Below are positions 36,223 to 44,059 of a DNA stretch of 64,000 nucleotides, in pieces (position 1 is the first letter of the stretch; every line of letters begins with the position of its first letter). Where the stretch lies: NCBI GenBank assembly GCA_963832965.1, contig CAWHVW010000002.1, forward strand, positions 1-64,000, written 5' to 3'. The notes beneath the pieces are model-generated. The model did not search any database and was not told the origin of the DNA. It saw only the letters and a list, made by a program, of their open reading frames with translations. The position numbers were made by a program, and so were the translations under genes. The DNA is from CAWACP01 sp963832965 (GTDB lineage: Bacteria > Acidobacteriota > Terriglobia > Bryobacterales > Bryobacteraceae).

Positions 36223-37200
36223 CTATGGTGTTTCCCGGGCGCCGCTGGCGGCGGAACGGAATACCGCGTCGATTACCGCCATGTTGCGCTGGGATTCCTC
36301 CAGTGGCACGGGCACCTCGCCGCCGTCCAGTATCGCCCGGGAAAACAGATCGCCCTGGATGCCGTATTGATCGCAGATGGGGAACTCCTCCACGGCGTCG
36401 TTCACCAGAATGCGGGTGGGCCGGTCGGACGGCGCGTTGAAAGGGATCTCTATTTCGATGCGCCCCTTCGTCCCGAAGATCTGCATGCGCTGGTACGGCG
36501 ACATTTGCGTGCTGCAGGTGAACACGGCGTGTCCGCCGGGGAATTCGAGCATTGCTGAGGTGAGCCGGTCGACGTGCATGTCCGGGTCGCGCTCGATGAC
36601 GCCGGAGACGCGATGGGGCTCGACGCCGAACAGGAACCGCGACGTGACAATGGGATAACAGCCGATATCCATGAGCGCGCCGCCGCCCCATTCGGCGATG
36701 TTGCGAATGTTGTTGGGGTCGCGGTTGGAGTAGCTGAAAACGCCCACCACCGCGCGCAATTCGCCGATGCCGCCCTCACGCACAATCTGCCGCGCGCGCA
36801 CCCATTGCGGGTGGGTGAGCACCATGAAGGCTTCGCCGATCTTGACGCCGGTACGCTGGCGGACTTCCAGCAGGAGCGGCACTTCGGCTGCGTTCATGGC
36901 GATGGGCTTTTCACAGAGCACGTGCTTGCCCGCTTCGGCGGCGCGGATGGACCAGGGGACATGCAGATGGTTGGGCAGGGGGTTGTAGATGGCCTCGATG
37001 GCGGGGTCGGCGAGCAGTTCTTCATAGGAGCCACAGGCCTTAGGAATGCCCAGCTGGGCCGCGGCCTCGGCCGCTTTGGCGGGATCGCGCGAGGCGATGG
37101 CGGCAATGTCGCACCACTGGCCGCGCTGCATTGCCGGTATTACTTTCTTCAGCGCGATGTTGGCCGCGCCCAGCACGCCCCAGCGAACCTTGCGGTGCAT
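36223..37200 (-). CDS. Gfo/Idh/MocA-family oxidoreductase
   Basis: 325 residues. Rossmann N-terminus VRWGVLGAANIALKKVIPAM, the EKP motif HVLCEKPIAMNAAEVPLLLE, then the C-terminal alpha/beta domain with the dinucleotide-sugar type GGGALMDIGCYPIVTSRFLF. It oxidises or reduces a sugar or inositol-like substrate with NAD(P); the substrate is unknown. Single gene, cytoplasmic. Confidence 0.92.
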   Translation of the reverse strand: MHRKVRWGVLGAANIALKKVIPAMQRGQWCDIAAIASRDPAKAAEAAAQLGIPKACGSYEELLADPAIEAIYNPLPNHLHVPWSIRAAEAGKHVLCEKPIAMNAAEVPLLLEVRQRTGVKIGEAFMVLTHPQWVRARQIVREGGIGELRAVVGVFSYSNRDPNNIRNIAEWGGGALMDIGCYPIVTSRFLFGVEPHRVSGVIERDPDMHVDRLTSAMLEFPGGHAVFTCSTQMSPYQRMQIFGTKGRIEIEIPFNAPSDRPTRILVNDAVEEFPICDQYGIQGDLFSRAILDGGEVPVPLEESQRNMAVIDAVFRSAASGARETP

Positions 37201-37254
37201 ATCGAATTCGATTTTCGCACGTCAGTAGAGTACGATTTTGTTGAGGAGGCGCTT

Positions 37255-37581
37255 ATGCGTGTCATCGTCGCTTTGCTCGCGTTTCTGGGACCTGCCTGTG
37301 CCCTGGCTCAGGATACTCCCGTGGCGCTTAACCTGGATGACCGAGGGGTGCAGCTGGTTCCATGGACGTTTGCGCAGGCCTCGCCGCCGGCGGCGGCTCG
37401 ATTCTTCGGCCCGTGGAATGCGGAACCGATTGAGCTCGCCGGCCGGCTGCCCGCGGTTTGTTCGGTGAAGCTGGTGGAAATGCCTGTTCCGAAAGACATT
37501 CACTTCACCATGAAAGTTGTGCGGCCGCCGAAGATGGACGAGAAAATCTTCGCGGAGGCACCGGCTCCCGCCTGCCCTTAG
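37255..37581 (+). CDS. Small secreted protein, unknown
   Basis: 108 residues. ATG 37255 is preceded by GAGGAGG. The signal peptide MRVIVALLAFLGPACALAQ is followed by a short mature part with VALNLDDRGVQLVPWTFAQ, AELAGRLPAV-like AEPIELAGRLPAVCSVKLVE and MPVPKDIHFTMKVVRPPKMD. The 3' ~75 bases and the REP palindrome next to the stop have been copied twice downstream. Function unknown. Confidence 0.75.
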   Translation: MRVIVALLAFLGPACALAQDTPVALNLDDRGVQLVPWTFAQASPPAAARFFGPWNAEPIELAGRLPAVCSVKLVEMPVPKDIHFTMKVVRPPKMDEKIFAEAPAPACP

Positions 37582-37606
37582 CTGGCAGGGCACGGCCCTG
37601 CCCCAC
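37581..37606 (+). repeat. REP-like palindrome, copy 5 (first of three in tandem)
   Basis: GCTGGCAGGGC-ACG-GCCCTGCC followed by CCAC. Its first base is the last base of the gene's TAG. Identical copies start at 37705 and 37829. Confidence 0.85.
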
Positions 37607-37910
37607 TGGCTGCGACAGCCACTACTTTCCAGCTGTTGGAAGTGGCTGTTCCGAAAGACATTCTTGCACGGCCGCCGAAGATGGACGGCTCCCGCCTGCC
37701 CTTAGCTGGCAGGGCACGGCCCTGCCCCACTGGCTGCGACAGCCACTGCTTTCCAGCTGTTGGAAGTGGCTGTTCCGAAAGACATTCTTGCACGGCCGCC
37801 GAAGATGGACGGCTCCCGCCTGCCCTTAGCTGGCAGGGCACGGCCCTGCCCCACATGCTGCGACAGCCACTGCTTTCCAGCTGTTGGAAGTGCCTGTTCC
37901 GAAAGAGCCC
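37607..37910 (+). repeat. 124-bp tandem repeat made of a gene 3' end plus a REP-like palindrome
   Basis: Two full units and a partial third follow the gene at exact 124-base spacing, judged by the palindromes at 37581, 37705 and 37829. Each unit has a linker (GGCTGCGACAGCCACT), a copy of the gene end (GAAGTGGCTGTTCCGAAAGA, CGGCCGCCGAAGATGGAC) with two short deletions relative to the gene, and the palindrome. Open frames across it come from the repeat and are not genes. No other gene lies in 37582-37921. Confidence 0.85.
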
Positions 37911-37921
37911 CGCCCCACTTT

Positions 37922-39073
37922 CTAGGAGGCGCGGAAGAGGTGGAACCGGCTGGGTTTTGGCTTATACGTGTTGACGTAAGGTTCGCCCACCAGGCCGCAC
38001 GCAAATTCGAGGAAGGCCGCGCCCAGATCGTTGTCGGTGCCCAGCGCCCGCGCTTCGGAGATCATCCGTTGCACCATCCGATAGTCGTTATTGATGGTGG
38101 CTGCCACCGGATGGCGCAGGATCTTTTCGACATCGTCGGCCGACAAGTCGTGTTTGTGCCAGCGATTCAGAATGGTGAAAAGGCGATCGTCTTCGACGCC
38201 CCAGCTGGTCAGTTCCTGGCAACGCTGCCGGGACAGCGCGAGCGACGGTAGTTCGGGTGTCGTGACCACGTATACGGCGCGCGACGTTCGCACCGCTTCC
38301 GCGGTCGCGGCATTGACCACCTCGGGCAGGTCCACCAGCACCATGTCGTAGCGGGGAAGCACAAAGCGCAACAACTGGTAATAATCGGACCAGCCGGGAA
38401 TAGGCTCCTTTACGGCCGGATCGGCAACCAGATAATCCACCCCCGCGGCACGGACCAGGCAACGCTCCCAATCCTGGATCTCCAGGGTTTTCGCCCTATG
38501 CAAGGCGTCACGAATCGAATGGCGCGGTTTCGCATCCAGAAGGGTCGCGAAGAGGCCTGAGTGCAGGTCGGCTTCCATAACCAGCACCCGCTTCTTCAGG
38601 TGCCGGGCCAGCATACCGGCGGTGCTCATCACCGTGGTGCTGGTGCCGCTGCCCGCCTTTCCCGGGAGGAAGGCGATCAGGTTCTCGTGATGGGCCTCGC
38701 CCGCCTGGCGAACGGCCCGCTGCAGGGTGGCCTCGAAATCGAATACGGTAAATGGCCACAACAGCACTTCAGCGATGCCGCAATCGGGGTTCCGCGCAAG
38801 CTCGGCGCTGATATCGCGCGCGGTCACCGCGACAATCGGCAGCTTTGGCTCGGCCGTGTGGATGGCCTGCGCGTAGACGATATCCTTTTCGGGATCCTCT
38901 ATTTCCAGCAGAACCGCGTCGGGAGTGCTGGTGCTCAGCGTTCTGGAAATCTCGAAGCCGGTTGGCTGCGAGTCGACCAGACGTTCCAGGACAAACTCGA
39001 TGGACTGATCGGCGATGCTGCGCACCAGCGCGGCCAGGCCTGGATCCAGCGAGAATAAGACGGCGTTTAGCAA
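37922..39073 (-). CDS. CpaE/TadZ-like pilus-type ATPase with receiver-like domain
   Basis: 383 residues. N-terminal ~130: degenerate response-regulator-like domain (DAVLLEIEDPEKDIVYAQAI, PIVAVTARD). C-terminal: MinD/ParA-type P-loop ATPase. The deviant Walker A reads FLPGKAGSGTSTTVMSTAG, with Thr where most ParA proteins have the second Lys (GKTT). RVLVMEADLHSGLFATLLDA and YDMVLVDLPEVVNAATAEAV follow. In Tad pili CpaE/TadZ places the secretion machine at a pole; no other tad genes are in the window, so the role is inferred. Confidence 0.8.
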   Translation of the reverse strand: MLNAVLFSLDPGLAALVRSIADQSIEFVLERLVDSQPTGFEISRTLSTSTPDAVLLEIEDPEKDIVYAQAIHTAEPKLPIVAVTARDISAELARNPDCGIAEVLLWPFTVFDFEATLQRAVRQAGEAHHENLIAFLPGKAGSGTSTTVMSTAGMLARHLKKRVLVMEADLHSGLFATLLDAKPRHSIRDALHRAKTLEIQDWERCLVRAAGVDYLVADPAVKEPIPGWSDYYQLLRFVLPRYDMVLVDLPEVVNAATAEAVRTSRAVYVVTTPELPSLALSRQRCQELTSWGVEDDRLFTILNRWHKHDLSADDVEKILRHPVAATINNDYRMVQRMISEARALGTDNDLGAAFLEFACGLVGEPYVNTYKPKPSRFHLFRAS

Positions 39074-39231
39074 GAATGCTCCGCGGCAAACTTCAAATCT
39101 TCATTGGATCTATCGGCACTTTCCGGTTGAAAATACAGGCCAGTCCCTTAGGGTGAAATGTGGGCCAGCTAACGCAATCGCCAGCGGCGAAGTGGGCGCC
39201 CCGGCCCGCTGCGCCGTGCTACAACCTTTAG

Positions 39232-42200
39232 ATGGGTCTCTCCGGCACGAATGGGCACGTGGTAAGCGCGTTGTCTCCCGCGCAAAAAGACGAACTGGTC
39301 CGCTATATCAACCTCAAACTGGTGGCGCTGGGACGGCCATACAGCCGCAGCACCGCGGATCTCCACGCTCTGGACGTGGCCGGCCCTCTGCTGCGCAACT
39401 ACCATCAAAAGGATCAATTGCTGGGGAACCGGCTCTGCCCCGCCGACACCCGGATTCAGGAATTCCTGGACAGCTACCTGCGCGATATTTGTCCCGGCGG
39501 AGCGCCCCGCCTGCCTTCCAATTCTTTCGTGCTGGACCGGCCCAGGCTGGCCCGCGTCATGTCGCTGCCACCGGGCGCGCCCCGTTTCCGGTCGCCCTGG
39601 CTGGACTCGTTTCGCCTGGCCCAGGGGGTCCTGCACAATCCAAAGAGCGACCGGCGCACCACCCAGGGGCTGTTTCACATAGTGGAAGACGGCTTGCCGG
39701 TGCCTGCCGACAAGACCGCGGTTCCCCGGCGGGCATTCGCTACGTTTTTGGCTGCGGCATTTCGTCCACCGGATGATATCTCGGTTCTGCCCTTCACCGC
39801 AGACCAGGACGACAAAACGCACCTGTTCGTTTCTCTTCTGCTGCGGCCCGTGGTGTGCCCGGCCACGGAACGGGACCCTCGGAAGACCATGGAGATCCGG
39901 TTCTTTGCCCCGGGCACCCTGGTGAGCAATTTGGACTTTGTGGAGATGATATTCGGCAACGGCGGCGACCCCTATCTGCCGGAAAACGACGCGGCCCTGG
40001 ACGTAGCGCACTGGACCGGTCATAGTGGCTGCGTAATACTCGCGCCGCACATTGTGGGGATGAAGAAGGTGGATCTGGGCCTGCCCCATTTCGACCAGGC
40101 CACCGAACGGCAGCGGTGCGAGGGCATGTGCTGGCGGGATGAGAGCGAGGTTTACAACGAAGGGCGCGCCTTCAAGATCGCCTGCCGCGACCGGCGCGGA
40201 GTGATGGTCACCATCATCGCCGACAACTACTACGGCTATTGCAAGAAGGAAGTTAAAACCCAAATCAGCTTCGCGGCCAATCTCTACGGGCTGTGCGAAG
40301 AGGAGCACGCCGGCGGAGCTATCGCCTACCCGGCCTACGTGCTCGGGCAGGACTTCCGCGCGGACCGGCCGTCCATCAAGAAGGCGCCTTTCGAGGACAT
40401 TGTCCGGCTGCTGGGCGACCGTGTGGAGGTTAAGCCGGAAGGCTATGCGGTGGACCGCAACTACCCCGGTATCCACTACGTGCCGGGCACCGCGGAGTTC
40501 AACGTGCGCGAGGGGGTGGTTCGCTGGACCCACGAAGGCGCGCCCCGGCAACTGACGCTGCTGCCCGATGACATCTACGTTCTGCCTTCGGGATATAAGG
40601 TGCGTCTGGAGAAACAGCTGGGCGGGACGGCATGGCGGCTGGTGGGCACGGTGGCGCACGGAACGCTCTGCCACAAGCCATGCACGGTTTCCGGCGGGGG
40701 CAAATCGGAAATCTCGAAATCCATTTCCAGCGTGCTGCTCACCGGCCCGGTGTTCGTCCGCGACTATTTTCGCGATCTCGATCAGGTGTCGGAGATTCTG
40801 AAGAGGGACTTCTCCAGCATCTACAAGCAGGCGCAACCGGGAGAGCGGTCCAGCCGGCCCATTCTCAGCCCGGAGCGCTCGCTGGGGTCGGTGATCAAGC
40901 TGTTCACGGCGTCGCCGGAGTACACCGACGACTACAACGACTGGCTTCATTACTTGCCGCAGACCATCCGCCAGCTGGTGTTCGCGGTGAAGCGGTATTA
41001 TCGCCCGGAGTGGGGTGAAGACTGGCGCGGGCATTTCACCGTGGACCGCATTAACGGCTATGTGGGCCACGAACTGAAATACGACAACCAGAAACTGGTG
41101 GGCAATTACCTGCGCGTCGGGTTCGATCCGCAAGGCTCGTGGCGCATCTACAAGCTGCGGCCGGATTTTCATCCCGCCGACAAAGTGCAGGTGGAGGACG
41201 ACATCACCGCTTCGGTGGTGGTTCCGCGCCGCCTGTTGAGCGACTTCGACGCCAAATATCCGAATCCCAGCGCGCGGCTGGTGGAGAATTGCGAAGCGTA
41301 CCTGTTCCAGCGCCCGGACGATGCGATTCATCGGGGCTTCGACGCGCAGGCGGAGGCGGACATCGCCACGCCGGGCACGTTCATTTCGAATTTTGAGCCG
41401 CTCTCCACCGGGCAGGCGCGGGTGATGGTGGATCACGTGGTGGATTTCGACCGGTTCACCGCGCCCATGAAACATCTGCTGGCCGATTTCGTGAAGAGCG
41501 ATGGCGACGGCTATGTAGTCTCCTCAGACCGGCCGCGCATGGTAAACGGCGCGCCTTCGAAGAATCCACGGTATCTGCAGCAGCGGCCGGACCGGGTGAA
41601 CGCGCGGGAAACGTATCTTGCGGAGGTTTGCGCGCGTCTGGATCGAGGCGTCCCACCCGGCCAGCCGCTACATTTTCCGGTGAATGCGGTCCTCGCGGGC
41701 CGCCGCGGCAATCCCGCGGACCCGTCCATCGCGCTTCCTCCGCTGGCCGTTTATAATCCCATCCATTATCAGGAACTGCCCGAGTTGTTCATGGATTTTG
41801 TTTGCAGCCTGACGGGCAAGTCGCCATCAACCACCGGGTTCGGGAGCGAGGGGGCGCTGACCAAGGGACCCTTTAACGCTTTGTCCCCGGTGGTGGATCT
41901 GAACAACGCGCTGGTGGGGTTCATTCTTACCGAGTACGCCGGTTTTACCACCGCGGCCGGTTATGCGGGGCCGCACTATCGCGTGGATCACGATATCAGC
42001 ATGCTGGTGCCGGAGCTGTGGTGCCGCATTCGCGTGGAGGAGCGCGACCCGCGATTTCTGATCGACAGCGGTTTTCTGGAGAAACTCGACGATTTCGAGC
42101 ACGGCGGCCGCATGGTGCCGGCCAGCCGGCTGGGATATCGCATCACGTCGCTCTTCGCGGACCGGTTTCTGGGGCGCATTTTCGAAACGCCCGACACGAT

Positions 42201-42672
42201 TTTCACCGATGAGATTCTGCATCCGGAGAAGCAGGATCTGGATGCTTACGTTTCCGGTGTGGAGGCCATTGCCGAAGCGCAGAAGCGCGTCGCGTTGAAT
42301 TATTTCGAAGACGGCAGTGTGGAGGGCGCGTGTCCGCCGCTACGGGCGCTGCTGCACATCATGGCGCACGGGGCGTGGGAAGGGAAGGGCGTGGACGATC
42401 CCGAGGTGCGCGCCATGTTCACCCGCGGCGCGGTGCTGGGGAGCGAGTGGTACGCGGAGCGCCTGCGCGTGAAGCAGGAGCGGGATATGGCGCTGTGGCG
42501 GCGGCATGTGGACAGCCTGGAGTCGTTCCGTTCGGCCGCGGGGTCGGAGGAGATCGATTTGGAAGCGCGCCTGGCGATGGCCCGCGAGCAGTTGGCGCGG
42601 GTGAGCGCGGATGCGTATCGGGAGGAACTGGTGGGCACCATTGGGGCGGATCCTTTTACCGGGCAGTGGTGA
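39232..42672 (+). CDS. Large cytosolic protein, candidate PPi-type phosphoenolpyruvate carboxykinase
   Basis: 1,146 residues, no signal peptide or TM segment. It matches no classical ATP/GTP-PEPCK in sequence, but length and several blocks recall the PPi-dependent PEPCK described from Propionibacterium and Entamoeba: KPCTVSGGGKSEISKSISS (about 483-501), NGYVGHELKYDNQKLVGNY, GSWRIYKLRPDFHPADKVQV, EDDITASVVVPRRL and TGFGSEGALTKGPFNALSPV. That enzyme makes PEP and PPi from oxaloacetate and Pi, or the reverse. I compared from memory only, so the family call is moderate. The C-terminal ~60 residues are a charged helix. Single gene. Confidence 0.55.
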   Translation: MGLSGTNGHVVSALSPAQKDELVRYINLKLVALGRPYSRSTADLHALDVAGPLLRNYHQKDQLLGNRLCPADTRIQEFLDSYLRDICPGGAPRLPSNSFVLDRPRLARVMSLPPGAPRFRSPWLDSFRLAQGVLHNPKSDRRTTQGLFHIVEDGLPVPADKTAVPRRAFATFLAAAFRPPDDISVLPFTADQDDKTHLFVSLLLRPVVCPATERDPRKTMEIRFFAPGTLVSNLDFVEMIFGNGGDPYLPENDAALDVAHWTGHSGCVILAPHIVGMKKVDLGLPHFDQATERQRCEGMCWRDESEVYNEGRAFKIACRDRRGVMVTIIADNYYGYCKKEVKTQISFAANLYGLCEEEHAGGAIAYPAYVLGQDFRADRPSIKKAPFEDIVRLLGDRVEVKPEGYAVDRNYPGIHYVPGTAEFNVREGVVRWTHEGAPRQLTLLPDDIYVLPSGYKVRLEKQLGGTAWRLVGTVAHGTLCHKPCTVSGGGKSEISKSISSVLLTGPVFVRDYFRDLDQVSEILKRDFSSIYKQAQPGERSSRPILSPERSLGSVIKLFTASPEYTDDYNDWLHYLPQTIRQLVFAVKRYYRPEWGEDWRGHFTVDRINGYVGHELKYDNQKLVGNYLRVGFDPQGSWRIYKLRPDFHPADKVQVEDDITASVVVPRRLLSDFDAKYPNPSARLVENCEAYLFQRPDDAIHRGFDAQAEADIATPGTFISNFEPLSTGQARVMVDHVVDFDRFTAPMKHLLADFVKSDGDGYVVSSDRPRMVNGAPSKNPRYLQQRPDRVNARETYLAEVCARLDRGVPPGQPLHFPVNAVLAGRRGNPADPSIALPPLAVYNPIHYQELPELFMDFVCSLTGKSPSTTGFGSEGALTKGPFNALSPVVDLNNALVGFILTEYAGFTTAAGYAGPHYRVDHDISMLVPELWCRIRVEERDPRFLIDSGFLEKLDDFEHGGRMVPASRLGYRITSLFADRFLGRIFETPDTIFTDEILHPEKQDLDAYVSGVEAIAEAQKRVALNYFEDGSVEGACPPLRALLHIMAHGAWEGKGVDDPEVRAMFTRGAVLGSEWYAERLRVKQERDMALWRRHVDSLESFRSAAGSEEIDLEARLAMAREQLARVSADAYREELVGTIGADPFTGQW

Positions 42673-42677
42673 GGGAG

Positions 42678-42899
42678 TTATGAGGCAAGCGGCAAAGCGA
42701 CGTATTCGACCTTCGATGCGGGTTCCGGCACCGGGTCTCCATCTTCGATCATGGCTTTCACATGCAACGCGATGGCTTCGCGGATGAGCTGCCTTACCTC
42801 GGCTTCAGTCTCACCCACGGCCACACATCCCGGCAAATCCGGCACATATGCGCCGTAGCTGGTATCCCCGCGCTCTATGATTACGGCATATTCGATCAT
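42678..42899 (-). CDS. hicB: HicB-family antitoxin
   Basis: 73 residues, a partially degraded RNase H fold: MIEYAVIIERGDTSYGAYVP, DLPGCVAVGETEAEVRQLIR and EAIALHVKAMIEDGDPVPEP. This is the short form without a C-terminal DNA-binding domain. It follows hicA, overlapping by 4 bases (ATGA), in the usual toxin-first order. It should bind and block HicA. The pair has a GC content like its flanks. Confidence 0.93.
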   Translation of the reverse strand: MIEYAVIIERGDTSYGAYVPDLPGCVAVGETEAEVRQLIREAIALHVKAMIEDGDPVPEPASKVEYVALPLAS

Positions 42900-43069
42900 G
42901 ATTCCTCCAGCCCCGCCTGCCTGAGGGTGCTTTTCAGGGTGCCTTTCGGCATGTCCATCGATGGGTGGCCTGCGACGGTCACCTTGCCTGGCTTTATCGG
43001 GTGGACGAATTGCCGGTGACTGCCCTCCTGATTGCGCAGTCTCCAACCATCCGACTCCAGGAGCTTCAT
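42896..43069 (-). CDS. hicA: HicA-family mRNA interferase toxin
   Basis: 57 residues from ATG 43069: MKLLESDGWRLRNQEGSHRQ, then FVHPIKPGKVTVAGHPSMDM and PKGTLKSTLRQAGLEES. This is a dsRBD-like fold with the catalytic His in GSHRQF. Homologues usually start six residues earlier (MKVREVMKLLE). Here that position reads ACG AAG GTC CGC GAA GTG (ACG at 43085-43087), and an in-frame TAG lies a few codons before. So translation probably starts at the GTG or ATG (43072 or 43069), or at ACG. Confidence 0.9.
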   Translation of the reverse strand: MKLLESDGWRLRNQEGSHRQFVHPIKPGKVTVAGHPSMDMPKGTLKSTLRQAGLEES

Positions 43070-43164
43070 CACTTCGCGGACCTTCGTCGCGGACTACTTT
43101 GCCTCGGTCGCCCACTACCAGTATGCGATCACCGTAGCAAGTGTCAATATGCTTGTGTGATGTT

Positions 43165-44059
43165 ATGAATCGAGGGAAACGCCTTGTTGCGGCCCTGTGC
43201 TTCTTCTGCGCTGGTCTGCTGGCCGCGTGGTGGACAGCGGGGAGCGTTCTCGCGTCGCCTTCGCATCAGGCCATCGGCGGGTTACCCGGGGACCTCCCCG
43301 GCGGCGATGTGAAGCTCGCCAGCGCGTCGGGCGAAACATTGCGGATGGTTTGTCCCCGGTAGCCCCAGAGGCGGCGCGGTGGTCCTGCTGCACGGCCTGC
43401 GCGCTACCCGGCTGAACATGTTGAATCGCGCTCGCTTTCTGCATCGTGAAGGCTTCGCGGTCCTCTTATGCGATTTTCAGGCGCATGGGGAAAGCACTGG
43501 TCGGCATATCACGTTTGGCTATCTGGAAAGTCGCGATGCGCAGGCAGAGGTTCGATTGGTCCGCGAGCGGGCTCCTGGCGAGAGGGTGGGCATCATTGGC
43601 GTTTCGCTTGGCGGCGCGGCGGCCATCCTGTCTGCGCGACCTCTGGATGCGGATGCCATGGTTCTTGAATCCGTTTATCCAACCATCGACGATGCAGTGT
43701 CGGATCGGCGGACGTCGCGGCTGGGACCATGGGCGAGCACGCTCGCTCCGTTGCTCATAATGCAGCTCCGGCCGCGGTTCGGATTCGGCGCCGGGCAGCT
43801 ACGCCCAATCGACCGCGTGCCAGCAGTGCATGCTCCGAAGCTATTTCTCGCCGGAACCGAGGACCGCTCCACCACGATTCGTGAAAGTGAGCGGCTTTTT
43901 CAAGCCGCCGCGGGGCCAAAAGAGCTTTGGGAGATTCGCCGAGCCCGGCACGAAGACCTGTACGCTTTCGCCGGCGAAGAGTATCGGAAGCGGGTCGGCG
44001 ACTTTCTGAAGGAGCACCTCACTTTGCCTTCCTGCCCAGGATGCCGCCCAGGGCCTTGA
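43165..44059 (+). CDS. Alpha/beta hydrolase, secreted or membrane-anchored, one frameshift
   Basis: About 298 residues. N-terminal anchor or signal (RLVAALCFFCAGLLAAWWTA), then LASASGETLRG and, after a one-base shift near 43345-43362, WFVPGSPRGGAVVLLHGLRA. The nucleophile elbow GIIGVSLGGAAAIL, acid FLAGTEDRSTT and His ARHEDLYAF complete the triad. It resembles BAAT/dienelactone-hydrolase-like envelope esterases; substrate unknown. It is the only apparent frame break between 12.5 and 51 kb. Its 3' end overlaps the convergent AsmA gene by 41 bases. Confidence 0.8.

Noticed and set aside
37581..37854. CRISPR-like array
   Set aside because: The three repeats have a 124-base period with near-identical 'spacers', a palindromic core and gene-derived content; no cas genes.
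37636..37974. Open frames through the 124-bp tandem repeat
   Set aside because: They are open only because the repeat unit lacks a stop in that frame; content is the palindrome and gene-end copies translated in the wrong frame.
39169..41475. 768-codon open frame antisense to the large cytosolic protein
   Set aside because: Shadow of the 1,146-residue gene; no recognisable domain and extreme His/Gln/Arg content.
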